Source: Luteibacter yeojuensis
GTDB taxonomy: Bacteria; Pseudomonadota; Gammaproteobacteria; Xanthomonadales; Rhodanobacteraceae
Length of the DNA: 64,000 nucleotides
NCBI RefSeq assembly: GCF_000964085.1
Contig: NZ_JZRB01000009.1
Coordinates: 1-64,000, forward strand
Reading direction: 5' to 3'
A program made the position numbers and the translations under genes. The notes beneath the pieces are model-generated. The model did not search any database. It saw nothing but the letters and a program-made list of their open reading frames with translations, and was not told the DNA's origin. Numbering within the stretch: position 1 is the first letter of the stretch; every line of letters starts with the position of its first letter. This document shows, piece by piece, positions 1 to 11,429 of the stretch.

Positions 1-585
1 GTCGCGAGTCGGCGGCGGGTGGGCCCCTGGGGCCGCCAGTCGCGGACCTTCGGACCGGGCCGTAGCTCCGCTATCGCCACGACATGACGTTACGCGGCCC
101 TCCGCTCATGTCGGCCCCAGGGGCCCACCCGCCACCGAGTCCACACGCATGGTTTCGTGTAGCAGAAGCAAAAGCAGGGGCGAGGCGAGCCGTAACAAAT
201 ACGGCGAGCGCGATCCGTCGAGCCTGGTGTCTCTCCATGCATAGACGCGCCATGCGCTTGAATGCGTGAGGCGCAACGTTGCACCGGCTTGTGCCACGCG
301 ACACGAGGCGTATCGACTCGGGGGCGGGCAGGCCCTTGGGGCCGACATGAGCGGAGGGCCGCCATGCAATCGGTTATCAAGACAGCGGCGCTACGGCCCG
401 GTCCGAAGGTCCGCGACTGGCGGCGCCAAGGGCCTGCGCGCTCCCGACTGCCAACGGCCTACCCGCCTAAGGCGGCGCAAGCCGCTGAAGACATGCGTTC
501 GCGCAGCGAATGAACCGAAAAAAAAGCCCGGCATGTAGCCGGGCTTTCTTTAAGAGCATCGCTTGCAAGCAAGCTCCCACAAGGT
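1..585. repeat. Interspersed inverted-repeat element, copy 1 (cut by window edge)
   Basis: No gene is seen before secA. Bases 1-165 match 5095-5264, and 296-567 match about 5515-5790. The left arm (1-165) and right arm (about 300-460) are largely reverse complements of each other, so the element is a long imperfect palindrome around a non-conserved centre (about 170-285, different from copy 2). Its right end carries the terminator at 518-551 and then a half-REP (554-584, ending in CTCCCACA). Short reading frames in all frames here are by-products of the palindrome. Confidence 0.75.
518..551 (-). terminator. Rho-independent terminator downstream of secA
   Basis: On the minus strand the stem GCCCGGC-N5-GCCGGGC is followed by a run of eight T. 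It lies about 60 bp past the secA stop. An almost identical stem follows lpxC at 5746-5780, so the terminator is part of the repeated element. Confidence 0.85.
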
Positions 586-610
586 CACAAGATCACGAGG
601 CCACCGGGTC

Positions 611-3319
<2,709 letters not shown>

Positions 3320-3386
3320 CGATCATCCGGATCTGGAACTGAAAGGATTGCCAGCAGGACCAAAACCTTACCGGCACGAAGGGACG

Positions 3387-3392
3387 ATCATA
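3387..3392 (-). promoter_or_regulatory. Candidate -10 box for secA
   Basis: TATGAT on the minus strand, 68 bp upstream of the secA start, in the 131-bp gap after the M23 gene. I see no convincing -35 at 16-18 bp, so this is a weak call. Confidence 0.35.
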
Positions 3393-3450
3393 CTACGGGC
3401 GCCCCCAACATGCCTTTTATGGCGGCGCCGGGGCGCCGTTCAAGGCCGTC

Positions 3451-4365
3451 TCAGCGGTGGCTGCGAACGAACGCCAGCGGATTCACCACCCGGTCGTGGT
3501 ACCAGACCTCGAAATGGACATGCGAGCCGGTGGACCGGCCCGTGGAACCGGCCCGGGCGATGACGTCGCCCACGTGCACGCGCTGGCCCACCGTGGCCAC
3601 GAGCTTGCTGTTGTGGGCGTAGCGGGTCATGTAGCCGTTGCCGTGGTCGATCTCCACCACGTCGCCGTAGCCGCTGCGCTGGCCCGCGAAGGTGACCATG
3701 CCCTCGGCCACGGCGGTGACCGGCGTGCCCGTGGGCGCGGCGATATCGATACCGGTGTGGCGGGCGCTGTGGCCGCTGAACGGGTCGGGGCGGCCGCCGA
3801 AGAACGACGAGATGTAGCCCTGTACCGGCATGCCGGTGGGGCGCAGGCTGGATTCGATCTTGCGGTCGAGCAGGAGGTCGTTCAGGGCTTCGAGCTGGGC
3901 CTGCTGGGCGTCGAACTGGCCGGCAAGGTCGTCGATGCCCTGGGTGAGCGCGGCCGGCGCCATGGCGCCTTCATCCTTGCCCACGGTGAGCTCCGGGCCG
4001 CCCTGGCCGGGATCCTCGTTGAAGTTGAACTCGCCGTCGTCGAGCTTGCCCACCTGGGTGAGCCGCTCGCCGAGGGCGTTGAGGCGCACCGACTGCGCCT
4101 GCAACTGGCCGAGCTTGACAGCCAGGGCGTCGATATCGCGCTGGGCATCGGCCTTGACCTTCGCGATGCGGGCATCGGCGTCACTCGGCGCGGTGGCGGC
4201 AGGCCGATGCGGCGAGGCGATGGCGAGCGCCAGGCCGGCACCGACGCCCGCGATGCCGACGGCACCGGCCACCACCATGGCGGCCAGCTTGCAGCGCATG
4301 CGCCGGCAAGCCAGGTCGAGCGTTTTCGGGCCTTGGTGGCCGCGTGGTACGAGTATGATCTGCAT
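3451..4365 (-). CDS. M23 family (LytM-type) metallopeptidase, membrane-anchored
   Basis: Predicted periplasmic peptidoglycan endopeptidase or amidase activator, 304 aa. Order: short cytoplasmic N-terminus, one membrane segment (about 27-50), a helical or coiled-coil region (about 60-160), then a C-terminal LytM domain with HTGID, a GYMTRYAH segment and HVHFEV, which supply the zinc ligands (H, D and HxH). All expected ligands are present, so it is probably active, unlike EnvC or NlpD. I chose ATG 4365 (MQIILVPRG), a family-like start; an upstream ATG at 4398 would share two bases with the ATG of divergent dciA. It lies between dciA and secA, a common neighbourhood in this group. Confidence 0.85.
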   Translation of the reverse strand: MQIILVPRGHQGPKTLDLACRRMRCKLAAMVVAGAVGIAGVGAGLALAIASPHRPAATAPSDADARIAKVKADAQRDIDALAVKLGQLQAQSVRLNALGERLTQVGKLDDGEFNFNEDPGQGGPELTVGKDEGAMAPAALTQGIDDLAGQFDAQQAQLEALNDLLLDRKIESSLRPTGMPVQGYISSFFGGRPDPFSGHSARHTGIDIAAPTGTPVTAVAEGMVTFAGQRSGYGDVVEIDHGNGYMTRYAHNSKLVATVGQRVHVGDVIARAGSTGRSTGSHVHFEVWYHDRVVNPLAFVRSHR

Positions 4366-4396
4366 TGTCACGTCATCGAATAAGTTCAGTCGGTTC

Positions 4397-4870
4397 ATGC
4401 CACAGCCGCCACAGCCAGGCCGTCGCCGTCCCACGCGTGGATTGAAATCCATCGCGGACGTTGGCCCTGTTGCCAAGCTTGCCCACCGGGCTCGCGAGCT
4501 CGACATGCTGGACCGCCAGCTGCGCGCGACGCTGCCGGTGCCGCTGCGCGACCATGTCCGCCTTGCGGACCTGCGCGACGGCCGGCTCGTCTTCCTTGCG
4601 CCCTCGTCGGCCTGGGCTTCGCGGGTGCGCCTGTACCAGGCGCAGATCCTTGAAGCTGCCCGCGCCATCGACGCGTCGGCCTACTCGGTTGCCGTGAAAG
4701 TGGCCCCCCTGCCGGTCGAACCCCCAGGGCCCGACCCGCTTAAACCGCTTTCCGCCGGGGCGGCCCGTCATCTGCGGGCGGCCGCGGCGTCACTTTCCGA
4801 TCCCACGTTGCGGGATCTCTTCCTTGGATTGGCCTCCGTGGCCGAAAAGCCTGATAAAACCGATACCTAA
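4397..4870 (+). CDS. dciA: DUF721 / DciA-like replicative helicase loader
   Basis: 157 aa, DUF721 domain in about residues 20-110 (pattern LDRQLRATLPVPLRDHVRLADL...LVFLAPSSAWASRVRLY). DciA proteins interact with the replicative helicase DnaB and replace DnaC in most bacteria. The family commonly sits beside secA or the M23 gene. The proline-rich start (MPQPPQPGRRR) fits a disordered tail. It is divergent from the M23 gene with at most 31 bp between starts, so each promoter must lie inside or very close to the other gene. Confidence 0.8.
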   Translation: MPQPPQPGRRRPTRGLKSIADVGPVAKLAHRARELDMLDRQLRATLPVPLRDHVRLADLRDGRLVFLAPSSAWASRVRLYQAQILEAARAIDASAYSVAVKVAPLPVEPPGPDPLKPLSAGAARHLRAAAASLSDPTLRDLFLGLASVAEKPDKTDT

Positions 4871-4994
4871 GAGATTTCGGCATGCGTCCGTAAGCACCAC
4901 CGGATCCACCGGCGGGGGGTCTTTATAGCATGCATGCACGGCGCGAACACCTTGCGTGCACACAAAATTGACGCAAATCGCACCCCAGCCGACT

Positions 4995-5815
4995 CATGTG
5001 GGAGCCAGCTTGCTGGCGATGCTCTCAGATCGGTTCATTCGCTTCCGCGAATGCATGTCTTCAGCGGCGTTCGCCGCCTTTGGCTGGAGGGGTGTCGCGA
5101 GTCGGCGGCGGGTGGGCCCCTGGGGCCGCCAGTCGCGGACCTTCGGACCGGGCCGTAGCGCCGTTATCGCCATGATCTGATGTTGCGCGGCCCTCCGCTC
5201 GTGTCGGCCCCAGGGGCCCACCCGCCACCGAGTCCACGCGCCTCGTTTCGTGGGGCAAGAGCGCGTGCTTTGGAGGATTGCCTTACAGGTTGGCAGGTGC
5301 TGCGCCGATGGGCTGAGGTCACCGCATTCGCCATGCTTCATCGCATGGCGTGCGAGAGCGGCCAATGTTTCTCATGGAGTAACTGGGTGCCCGAGGCCGG
5401 GCCGATCCATCTGGTGACCTTCGTGATCTGGCGCCGGTCTCGTCACGCACGTCGGCCTTTACCCGTACCGGAACGCGGTGTGGATGACGAGTACCGCGCA
5501 ATGCAGCACCAGCTTGTGCCACACGAAACGAGGCGCATCGACTCGGGGGCGGGCAGGCCCTTGGGGCCGACATGAGCGGAGGGCCGCCCGGCAATGGGTT
5601 ATCGCGACAGCGGGGCTACGGCCCGGTCCGAAGGTCCGCGACTGGCGGCCCCAGGGGCCTGCCCGTCACCGACTGGCGAAACCCGGCCAGCTTAAGGCGG
5701 CGCAAGCCGCTGGAAACACGCATTCGCTTCAGCGAATGAACCGACAAAAAAAAAGCCCGGCTTATAGCCGGGCTTTTTTAAGAGCATCGCGCACAGAGTG
5801 CGCTCCTACATACAG
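4995..5815. repeat. Interspersed inverted-repeat element, copy 2 (complete)
   Basis: Occupies almost the whole 950-bp gap between dciA and lpxC. The outer ends are REP-like halves in inverted orientation (4996-5024, TGTGGGAGCCAGC...; 5779-5812, ...GTGCGCTCCTACA). Inside are inverted arms of about 200 bp (about 5030-5255 against 5515-5740), containing GCGAATG/CATTCGC, GGACCTTCGGACCGG and GGCCCCAGGGGCC blocks. The centre (about 5265-5510) is not shared with copy 1. The right arm contains the lpxC terminator. I see no transposase, so it resembles a non-autonomous (MITE-like) element. Confidence 0.75.
5746..5780 (-). terminator. Rho-independent terminator downstream of lpxC
   Basis: Minus strand: AAAAAAGCCCGGC, loop, GCCGGGC then a run of T. 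It lies 41 bp past the lpxC stop and ends the dcw cluster transcript. It is nearly the same sequence as the secA terminator and belongs to the repeat element. Confidence 0.85.
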
Positions 5816-5820
5816 CTTTT

Positions 5821-6732
5821 TTACACCGCCTGGGCGGGGTGGGCGTAGCTGATCGGGGCCTTGGCGGCGTCCTTGAAGCTCACCTCTTCCCATGCCGCGG
5901 CATCCGCGATGAGCTCGCGCAGCAGCTTGTTGTTGAGCTCGTGGCCCGACTTGTGCGCCGAGTACGCGCCGATGAGGCTGTGGCCCAGCATGTAGATATC
6001 GCCGATGGCGTCGAGGATCTTGTGCTTCACGAACTCGTTGTCGTAACGCAGGCCATCCTCGTTCAGCACGCGGTAGTCATCGAGCACCACCGCGTTATCC
6101 ATCGAACCGCCCAGGGTGAGGTTGCGCTCGCGCAGCGCTTCGATATCACGCATGAAACCGAAGGTGCGGGCGCGGCTCACTTCCTTGACGAACGACGTGG
6201 TCGAGAAATCCATCTCGGCCTGGGAATTGCGCTTGTTAAACAGCGGGTGGTCGAACTCGACCGAGAAGCCCACCTTGAAGCCGTCGAACGGCTCGAGCTT
6301 CGCCCACTTGTCGCCGTCGCGGACCACGACCGGCTTCTTGATGCGGATGAAACGCTTCGGCGCATCCTGCTCCTCGATGCCAGCGGACTGGATGAGGAAG
6401 ACGAAGGGGCCGGCGCTGCCGTCCATGATCGGCACTTCGGGAGCCGACAGATCGACGTACGCGTTATCGATGCCGAGGCCCGCCATCGCCGAGAGCAGGT
6501 GCTCGACCGTGGATACGCGGACATCGCCATGGATAAGCGTGGTGGAAAGGCGGGTATCGCCGACGTTTTCCGGGCGCGACTTGAGCTCAACCGGCGGGCT
6601 GAGGTCGGTGCGGCGGAACACGATGCCCGTATTGGGCGCCGCGGGGCGGAGCGTCATGTATACCTTGTCGCCCGTGTGCAGGCCGACGCCGGTGGCGCGA
6701 ATGACGTTCTTTAGAGTGCGCTGCTTAATCAT
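5821..6732 (-). CDS. lpxC: UDP-3-O-acyl-N-acetylglucosamine deacetylase LpxC
   Basis: Zinc enzyme for the first committed step of lipid A synthesis; cytosolic, 303 aa, normal length. Seen: N-terminal [21 protein letters not shown], the [18 protein letters not shown] region (zinc His near 79), [14 protein letters not shown] (zinc His and Asp) and [12 protein letters not shown] (catalytic His near 265). It is the last gene of the dcw cluster, 404 bp after ftsZ, as in E. coli, and probably has its own promoter. Confidence 0.97.
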   Translation of the reverse strand: MIKQRTLKNVIRATGVGLHTGDKVYMTLRPAAPNTGIVFRRTDLSPPVELKSRPENVGDTRLSTTLIHGDVRVSTVEHLLSAMAGLGIDNAYVDLSAPEVPIMDGSAGPFVFLIQSAGIEEQDAPKRFIRIKKPVVVRDGDKWAKLEPFDGFKVGFSVEFDHPLFNKRNSQAEMDFSTTSFVKEVSRARTFGFMRDIEALRERNLTLGGSMDNAVVLDDYRVLNEDGLRYDNEFVKHKILDAIGDIYMLGHSLIGAYSAHKSGHELNNKLLRELIADAAAWEEVSFKDAAKAPISYAHPAQAV

Positions 6733-7136
6733 GATGGGTCAAACCTTGGTGGCAGCAGCCAGGTGCGGCAGGAATGCTAACACAGTCTTAACCTCGGAAT
6801 AAACAAACCAGACGGTACAGTTTCGTGTCGCTTTCACCAACCCTTCAGAATCAACTGAGAGCGGTTCTCGTTTGGCGGGGTCGGGAACGTCTGCGGGGGG
6901 CCTCGGGTTGACCCCGGGGATTCCGCGTCACCGCTTTGTAGGCTTTTCGCCCACGGGGGTGGGCTCCTACGGGTTGTTGCCCGATGGATGGGCCGTTTCT
7001 GTCCGTTCTGCTGGGGTCGGGGAGGCGCCCCGCCGCCCGGACGGGTGGCGGCGGGGATCCCGGGCGGGGCGGCGTCTTGCCGCCCTTGCCCCACGTCATC
7101 CATGGCGTGCCTGGTGTTCTAGAGCGTTAGTACCGC
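6733..7136. other. ftsZ-lpxC intergenic region, no gene seen
   Basis: 404 bp. Contains a perfect 10-bp stem on the ftsZ side (CCCCGCCGCC at 7028-7037 with GGCGGCGGGG at 7047-7056; no T-run, so not a clear terminator) and a single REP-like half at 6944-6973 (CGCCCACGGGGGTGGGCTCCTAC). The AT-richer 100 bp next to lpxC (about 6760-6830) is the likely place for an lpxC promoter, but I cannot pick convincing -35/-10 boxes. Confidence 0.6.
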
Positions 7137-8339
7137 TTAGTCGGCCTGGCGACGCAGGAAGGCCGGGATATCGAGGTAATCGATGGCCGGCTCGGCCTGC
7201 TTCGGCGCGGGGGCCGGGGCGGCGACGTCCGCGCGCGGGTTCGACGTGATGGTCGGCTCGGCGTGGTGGGCGTAATCGACCACTTCGTTACCCGTGCCCG
7301 TGCGCAACACCACCGGGCGCGGGCGCTGGCGCATCTCGACCTGCTGCTGCACCGGCTGGCGAACCGGCTGCTTGGCGGCGACGCCACGGTTGAGGCCGGT
7401 GGCCACCACGGTGACGCGCACGTCGTCCTGCATTTCCGGGTCGAGCGAGGTGCCGATGACCACGGTCGCGTCTTCCGAGGCGAAATCGTGGATGACGCGG
7501 CCGATCTCGTCGAACTCGCGCATGGTGAGGTTCGGGCCGGCCGTGACGTTGACCAGGATGCCGCAGGCACCGGCCAGGTTCACGTCCTCCAGCAGCGGGT
7601 TGTTGATGGCGGCCTCGGCGGCGGCCTGCGCGCGGTCGTCGCCGCGGGCGGTGCCCGAGCCCATCATCGCCATGCCCATCTCGCTCATCACGGTGCGCAC
7701 GTCGGCGAAGTCGACGTTGATCAGGCCCGGGGCCGTGATCAGGTCGGCGATGCCCTGCACGGCGCCGAGCAGCACGTCGTTGGCGGCCTTGAAGGCGTTC
7801 AGCAGCGTCACTTCACGGCCCAGCACCGAGAGCAGCTTCTCATTCGGCACGGTGATCAGCGAATCGACGTGCTGCGAGAGGTCCTCGATGCCCTTCAGGG
7901 CGACCTGCATGCGGCGGCGGCCTTCGAACGGGAACGGCTTGGTCACCACGGCGACCGTGAGGATGCCCTTCTCCTTCGCGAGCTGCGCGACGACCGGCGC
8001 CGCGCCCGTGCCCGTGCCACCACCCATGCCGCAGGTGATGAACACCATGTCGGCGCCTTCGAGCATGTCCTCGATGCGCTCACGGTCTTCCAGCGCGGCC
8101 TGGCGGCCCACTTCCGGGTTGGCGCCCGCGCCAAGGCCCTTGGTGACGTTGCCGCCCAGCTGCAGGTGCGTACGGCCGCCGCAGCTCTTCATGGCCTGGG
8201 CGTCGGTATTGGCGACGACGAACTCGACGCCTTCGATGTTGGAATTCACCATGTGGGCCACGGCGTTGCCGCCGCCACCACCCACGCCGATGACCTTGAT
8301 GACCGCATTCGGTGCCAGCTTTTCGATCAGTTCAAACAT
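7137..8339 (-). CDS. ftsZ: Cell division protein FtsZ
   Basis: Tubulin-like GTPase that forms the Z-ring; 400 aa. Seen: N-terminal GGGGGNAVAHM, tubulin signature GGGTGTGAAPVVA near residue 105-117, T7-loop region NVDFADVRTVMSEMG, a Pro/Gln-rich linker (about 315-380) and the conserved C-terminal peptide DYLDIPAFLRRQAD that binds FtsA and ZipA. The RBS (GGAGG about 8 bp before ATG 8339) is good. It is separated from ftsA by 134 bp containing a hairpin, which could set FtsZ level apart from the upstream genes. Confidence 0.98.
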   Translation of the reverse strand: MFELIEKLAPNAVIKVIGVGGGGGNAVAHMVNSNIEGVEFVVANTDAQAMKSCGGRTHLQLGGNVTKGLGAGANPEVGRQAALEDRERIEDMLEGADMVFITCGMGGGTGTGAAPVVAQLAKEKGILTVAVVTKPFPFEGRRRMQVALKGIEDLSQHVDSLITVPNEKLLSVLGREVTLLNAFKAANDVLLGAVQGIADLITAPGLINVDFADVRTVMSEMGMAMMGSGTARGDDRAQAAAEAAINNPLLEDVNLAGACGILVNVTAGPNLTMREFDEIGRVIHDFASEDATVVIGTSLDPEMQDDVRVTVVATGLNRGVAAKQPVRQPVQQQVEMRQRPRPVVLRTGTGNEVVDYAHHAEPTITSNPRADVAAPAPAPKQAEPAIDYLDIPAFLRRQAD

Positions 8340-8430
8340 TTCCCGTCCTCCGCAGAACTTGTAGTTTTTTTAGGTGTGTTGCCCAGGGGCGACTCCTGTC
8401 GACCATGGGTGGCGGGCCATCCTCTTGCCC

Positions 8431-8455
8431 CGGCGCCCCTTTCCTTCGGGCGCCG
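8431..8455 (-). promoter_or_regulatory. Hairpin between ftsA and ftsZ
   Basis: Perfect 8-bp stem CGGCGCCC/GGGCGCCG around a 9-nt loop (8439-8447), in the only long gap of the dcw run between mraZ and ftsZ. There is no T-run, so it may be an RNA stability or processing element. The role is inferred from position only. Confidence 0.4.
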
Positions 8456-8473
8456 ACGATCCGGTGAAGCGTT

Positions 8474-9709
8474 TTAGAAGTTCTTCGCGAACCAGCTGCG
8501 GAACTTCTCGACCACGTTGCCCACGTTGCCGACCGGCGAGTTGTTGTGGCGCACGCCGCCCGAGGCGCGCGCACCGTGCAACAGCAGGCCCACGCCCGTG
8601 GAGTGCAGTTCGCTGGAAACCACGTCGCCCAGCCCGGAGACGTGCTGCGGCACGCCGACGCGGACCATCTTGTGGAAAATTTCTTCCGCCAGTTCGAGCG
8701 CGCCCTCCATCCGCGCCGCGCCACCCGTCAGCACGATGCCGGCGGCGACGAGGCTCTCGTAACCCGAGCGGCGCAATTCGTCCTGCACCATCTCGAAGAT
8801 CTCCTCGTAGCGTGCCTGCACCGACTGGGCGAGCGCCTGGCGGGCCAGGCGACGCGGCGGGCGATCGCCCACGCTCGGCACCTGGATGGTTTCTTCGGCG
8901 TGCGCAAGCTGTGCGAGCGCACACGCGTATTTGATTTTGATCTCCTCCGCGTGAGCGGTGGGTGTGTGCACGCCATACGCGATATCGTTCGTCACCTGGT
9001 CGCCGCCCACCGGCAGCGACTTGGTGTAGCGGATGGCGCCCTGCGTGTAGATGGCGATGTCGGTGGTGCCGGCGCCGATGTCGACCAGGCACACGCCGAG
9101 CTCGAGCTCGTCTTCGGTGAGCACCGACTTCGCGCTGGCCACCGCCGCCGGCACCAGCTCATCGACCGAGAGGCCGCAGCGCTGGATGCACTTGGAGATG
9201 TTCTGCACCGCCGATGCAGCACCGGTGACGAGGTGCACGCTGGCCTCCAGGCGCACGCCGCTCATGCCCACCGGGTGGCGGATGCCGTCCTGGCCGTCGA
9301 TGCGATATTCCTGCGATTCCTTGTAGAGCACCTTGCGGTCGGCCGGGATGGCCACGGCGCTGGCGGCTTCGAGCACCTGCTCCAGGTCGGCCGCCATCAC
9401 CTCGCGGTCGCGGATGGCCGCGGTGCCGTGCGAGTTGCGGGTTTCCAGGTGGCTGCCCGAGATGGAGGCGTACACCGAGCGGATGTCGCAGCCCGCCATC
9501 AGCTCGGCTTCTTCCACCGCGCGCTGGATCGAATGCACGGTGGATTCGATATCCACCACCGAGCCGCGCTTCATGCCGCGCGAGACATGCGTGCCGATGC
9601 CGATGACTTCGATCGGTTCGCCCGGCTCGTATTCACCCACGATGGCGACCACCTTGGAGGTGCCGATGTCGAGGCCGACGACGAGCTGTTTGTCGTTCTT
9701 GTTTCTCAT
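8474..9709 (-). CDS. ftsA: Cell division protein FtsA
   Basis: Actin-like ATPase that tethers FtsZ to the membrane; 411 aa. Seen: phosphate-1 motif VGLDIGTSKVVAIVG at the N-terminus, phosphate-2 region LVDIGAGTTDIAIY near 205, GIVLTGGAARMEG adenosine motif near 325, and a C-terminal amphipathic membrane-targeting helix (VVEKFRSWFAKNF). It starts 8 bp after the ftsQ stop. Confidence 0.97.
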   Translation of the reverse strand: MRNKNDKQLVVGLDIGTSKVVAIVGEYEPGEPIEVIGIGTHVSRGMKRGSVVDIESTVHSIQRAVEEAELMAGCDIRSVYASISGSHLETRNSHGTAAIRDREVMAADLEQVLEAASAVAIPADRKVLYKESQEYRIDGQDGIRHPVGMSGVRLEASVHLVTGAASAVQNISKCIQRCGLSVDELVPAAVASAKSVLTEDELELGVCLVDIGAGTTDIAIYTQGAIRYTKSLPVGGDQVTNDIAYGVHTPTAHAEEIKIKYACALAQLAHAEETIQVPSVGDRPPRRLARQALAQSVQARYEEIFEMVQDELRRSGYESLVAAGIVLTGGAARMEGALELAEEIFHKMVRVGVPQHVSGLGDVVSSELHSTGVGLLLHGARASGGVRHNNSPVGNVGNVVEKFRSWFAKNF

Positions 9710-9717
9710 GTTCTAGC

Positions 9718-10458
9718 TCAGGTTCCGACCTTGGGTGTGGCCGTGTTGTCCGATGGCGGCCACCGGATGGCGAATCCGTTGGTGTAACGCAGGTCCGCGT
9801 AGGCGAAGCCGCCACGGTGGCCTGCGATGAGTTGCGGGTACACATCGAGGAAGCGGGCGAGCCGGCGGTCGGCCTGCTCGCGGTCGCCGATGACGATCTG
9901 CGCGCCGCTATCCATGATCACGCTCCAGCTGCCGCGCTGGGTGAGCGAGACGCCGGTGACCGACAGCCCCGCCCTGCCCTCGAACGCCTTGCGCACCTGG
10001 GCGTAGAAGCTCACCACTTCGGCCAGGCGCGAATCCGGGCCCGACAGCCGCGGCAGGTCGCCCATCTGGTCGGCGCCCGGGGCATCGAACACGAGGCCCT
10101 GGCGGCTGATAAGACGGTCTTCGTTCCAGCGCGCGAACGGCTGGCGCTCGTAGATGCGCACCAGCAGCGTATCGGGCCAGCGCTTGCGCACCTCCACCGA
10201 CTCCACCCACGGCAGCGCGCCGATGGACGCGCGCACATCCTCGAGGTTGGTGGCGAAGAAGCCCTTGCCGAGGAAAGGGATGGCCGCGCTGCGGATCTGC
10301 TCCGCGCTGACATGGGCGAACTCCGCCTCCACCTTGAGCTGCGTCACCGGCCAGCGGCCGACGGCGAACCAGCCCTGCATCACGCCCACGATCGGCAACG
10401 CCACCAGGGTGATGGCGATAGCCCATGCGACGATCCGCGTGGCGGCGGCACCCTTCAT
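9718..10458 (-). CDS. ftsQ: Cell division protein FtsQ
   Basis: 246 aa bitopic inner-membrane protein of the FtsQLB divisome complex. Seen: short N-terminus, one membrane segment (about 9-30), POTRA domain (WPVTQLKVEAEFAHVSAEQI..., about 35-105) and a C-terminal beta domain. ATG 10458 forms a TAATG overlap with the ddl stop and places the start just before the membrane segment. Longer upstream extensions of this frame run into ddl and are not real. Confidence 0.95.
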   Translation of the reverse strand: MKGAAATRIVAWAIAITLVALPIVGVMQGWFAVGRWPVTQLKVEAEFAHVSAEQIRSAAIPFLGKGFFATNLEDVRASIGALPWVESVEVRKRWPDTLLVRIYERQPFARWNEDRLISRQGLVFDAPGADQMGDLPRLSGPDSRLAEVVSFYAQVRKAFEGRAGLSVTGVSLTQRGSWSVIMDSGAQIVIGDREQADRRLARFLDVYPQLIAGHRGGFAYADLRYTNGFAIRWPPSDNTATPKVGT

Positions 10459-11429
10459 TATTTCAGGCCCCCTCGTTCCATCGAGGTTTCGAGGACGCGC
10501 CAGCACAGGCCCGGGTAATCCAGGCCCGCCGCGGCGGCAGCCTTCGGCACCAGCGAGTGCGACGTCATGCCCGGGGCGGTGTTCACCTCGAGCAGCCAGT
10601 TCTTGCCGTGGCGGTCGCGCATGACATCGACGCGGCCCCAGCCGAAGCAATCCAGCGCATCGAACGCCTGCAGCGCCAGCGCGCGCATGGCGTCCTCGGC
10701 ATCGCCGGCCAGGCCCGGGCAGAGGTACTGCGTTTCGTCCGAGATGTACTTGGCGTTGTAGTCGTAGTACTCGCCGGCCGGCACGATCTTGATGGTGGGC
10801 AGCACGTCGCGGCCCACGATGCCGACGGTGAATTCACCGCCCTCGCTCGCGTCGCCTTCGATCAGCGTTTCCATCAGCATGTCGCCGGGGTAACGCTGCG
10901 CGAGCGCCACGGCGGCGTCGAGGTCTTCCTCCTTGAACACGCGCGTGACACCCACGCTGGAGCCTTCCCAGGCCGGCTTCACGATCAGCGGGAAACCCAC
11001 CTCGCGCGCCGCGGCGTGCACGTCGGCACCGCGCGGCAGCGCCTTGAACTTCGGCGTGGGCAGGCCGAGCGCGATCCACACCTGCTTGGCGCGAACCTTA
11101 TCGAGCGAGAGCGCGGAACCGAGCACGCCCGAACCGGTGTACGGGATGCCGAGCGACTGCAGCGCGCCCTGCAGCTCGCCGTTCTCGCCGCCCGCACCGT
11201 GCAGGATGTTGAACACGCGCGCGAAGTGGCCTGCGCGCACGGCGTCGAGCAGCGCCGGGATGCCGTCGATGGCATGCGCATCGACGCCCGCGCCGCGCAG
11301 CGCCTGCAGCACGCCAGCGCCGGAGTTCAGCGAGACCTCGCGCTCGGCCGAGTTGCCGCCCATGACCACGGCGACGCGGCCGAAATCGGCGGCATCGGTG
11401 ACACGGCGCGGGAAGCGAGTGGTGCCCAT
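10458..11429 (-). CDS. ddl: D-alanine--D-alanine ligase
   Basis: ATP-grasp ligase making D-Ala-D-Ala for the peptidoglycan stem; 323 aa, cytosolic. Seen: [19 protein letters not shown] (the Glu and Ser of the N-terminal substrate site), ATP-grasp segments [12 protein letters not shown] and [16 protein letters not shown], and [10 protein letters not shown] with [20 protein letters not shown] at the C-terminal metal/substrate site. It joins murC by TAATG and ftsQ by TAATG, implying translational coupling. Confidence 0.96.
   Translation of the reverse strand: MGTTRFPRRVTDAADFGRVAVVMGGNSAEREVSLNSGAGVLQALRGAGVDAHAIDGIPALLDAVRAGHFARVFNILHGAGGENGELQGALQSLGIPYTGSGVLGSALSLDKVRAKQVWIALGLPTPKFKALPRGADVHAAAREVGFPLIVKPAWEGSSVGVTRVFKEEDLDAAVALAQRYPGDMLMETLIEGDASEGGEFTVGIVGRDVLPTIKIVPAGEYYDYNAKYISDETQYLCPGLAGDAEDAMRALALQAFDALDCFGWGRVDVMRDRHGKNWLLEVNTAPGMTSHSLVPKAAAAAGLDYPGLCWRVLETSMERGGLK

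Noticed and set aside
71-538. Several 60-90 codon frames in the left repeat
   Set aside because: They arise in every frame because the element is a GC-rich palindrome; the same peptides recur at 4934-5850.
7028-7056. Strong GC hairpin after ftsZ as a terminator
   Set aside because: Perfect 10-bp stem but no T-run on the minus strand, so not called a terminator.
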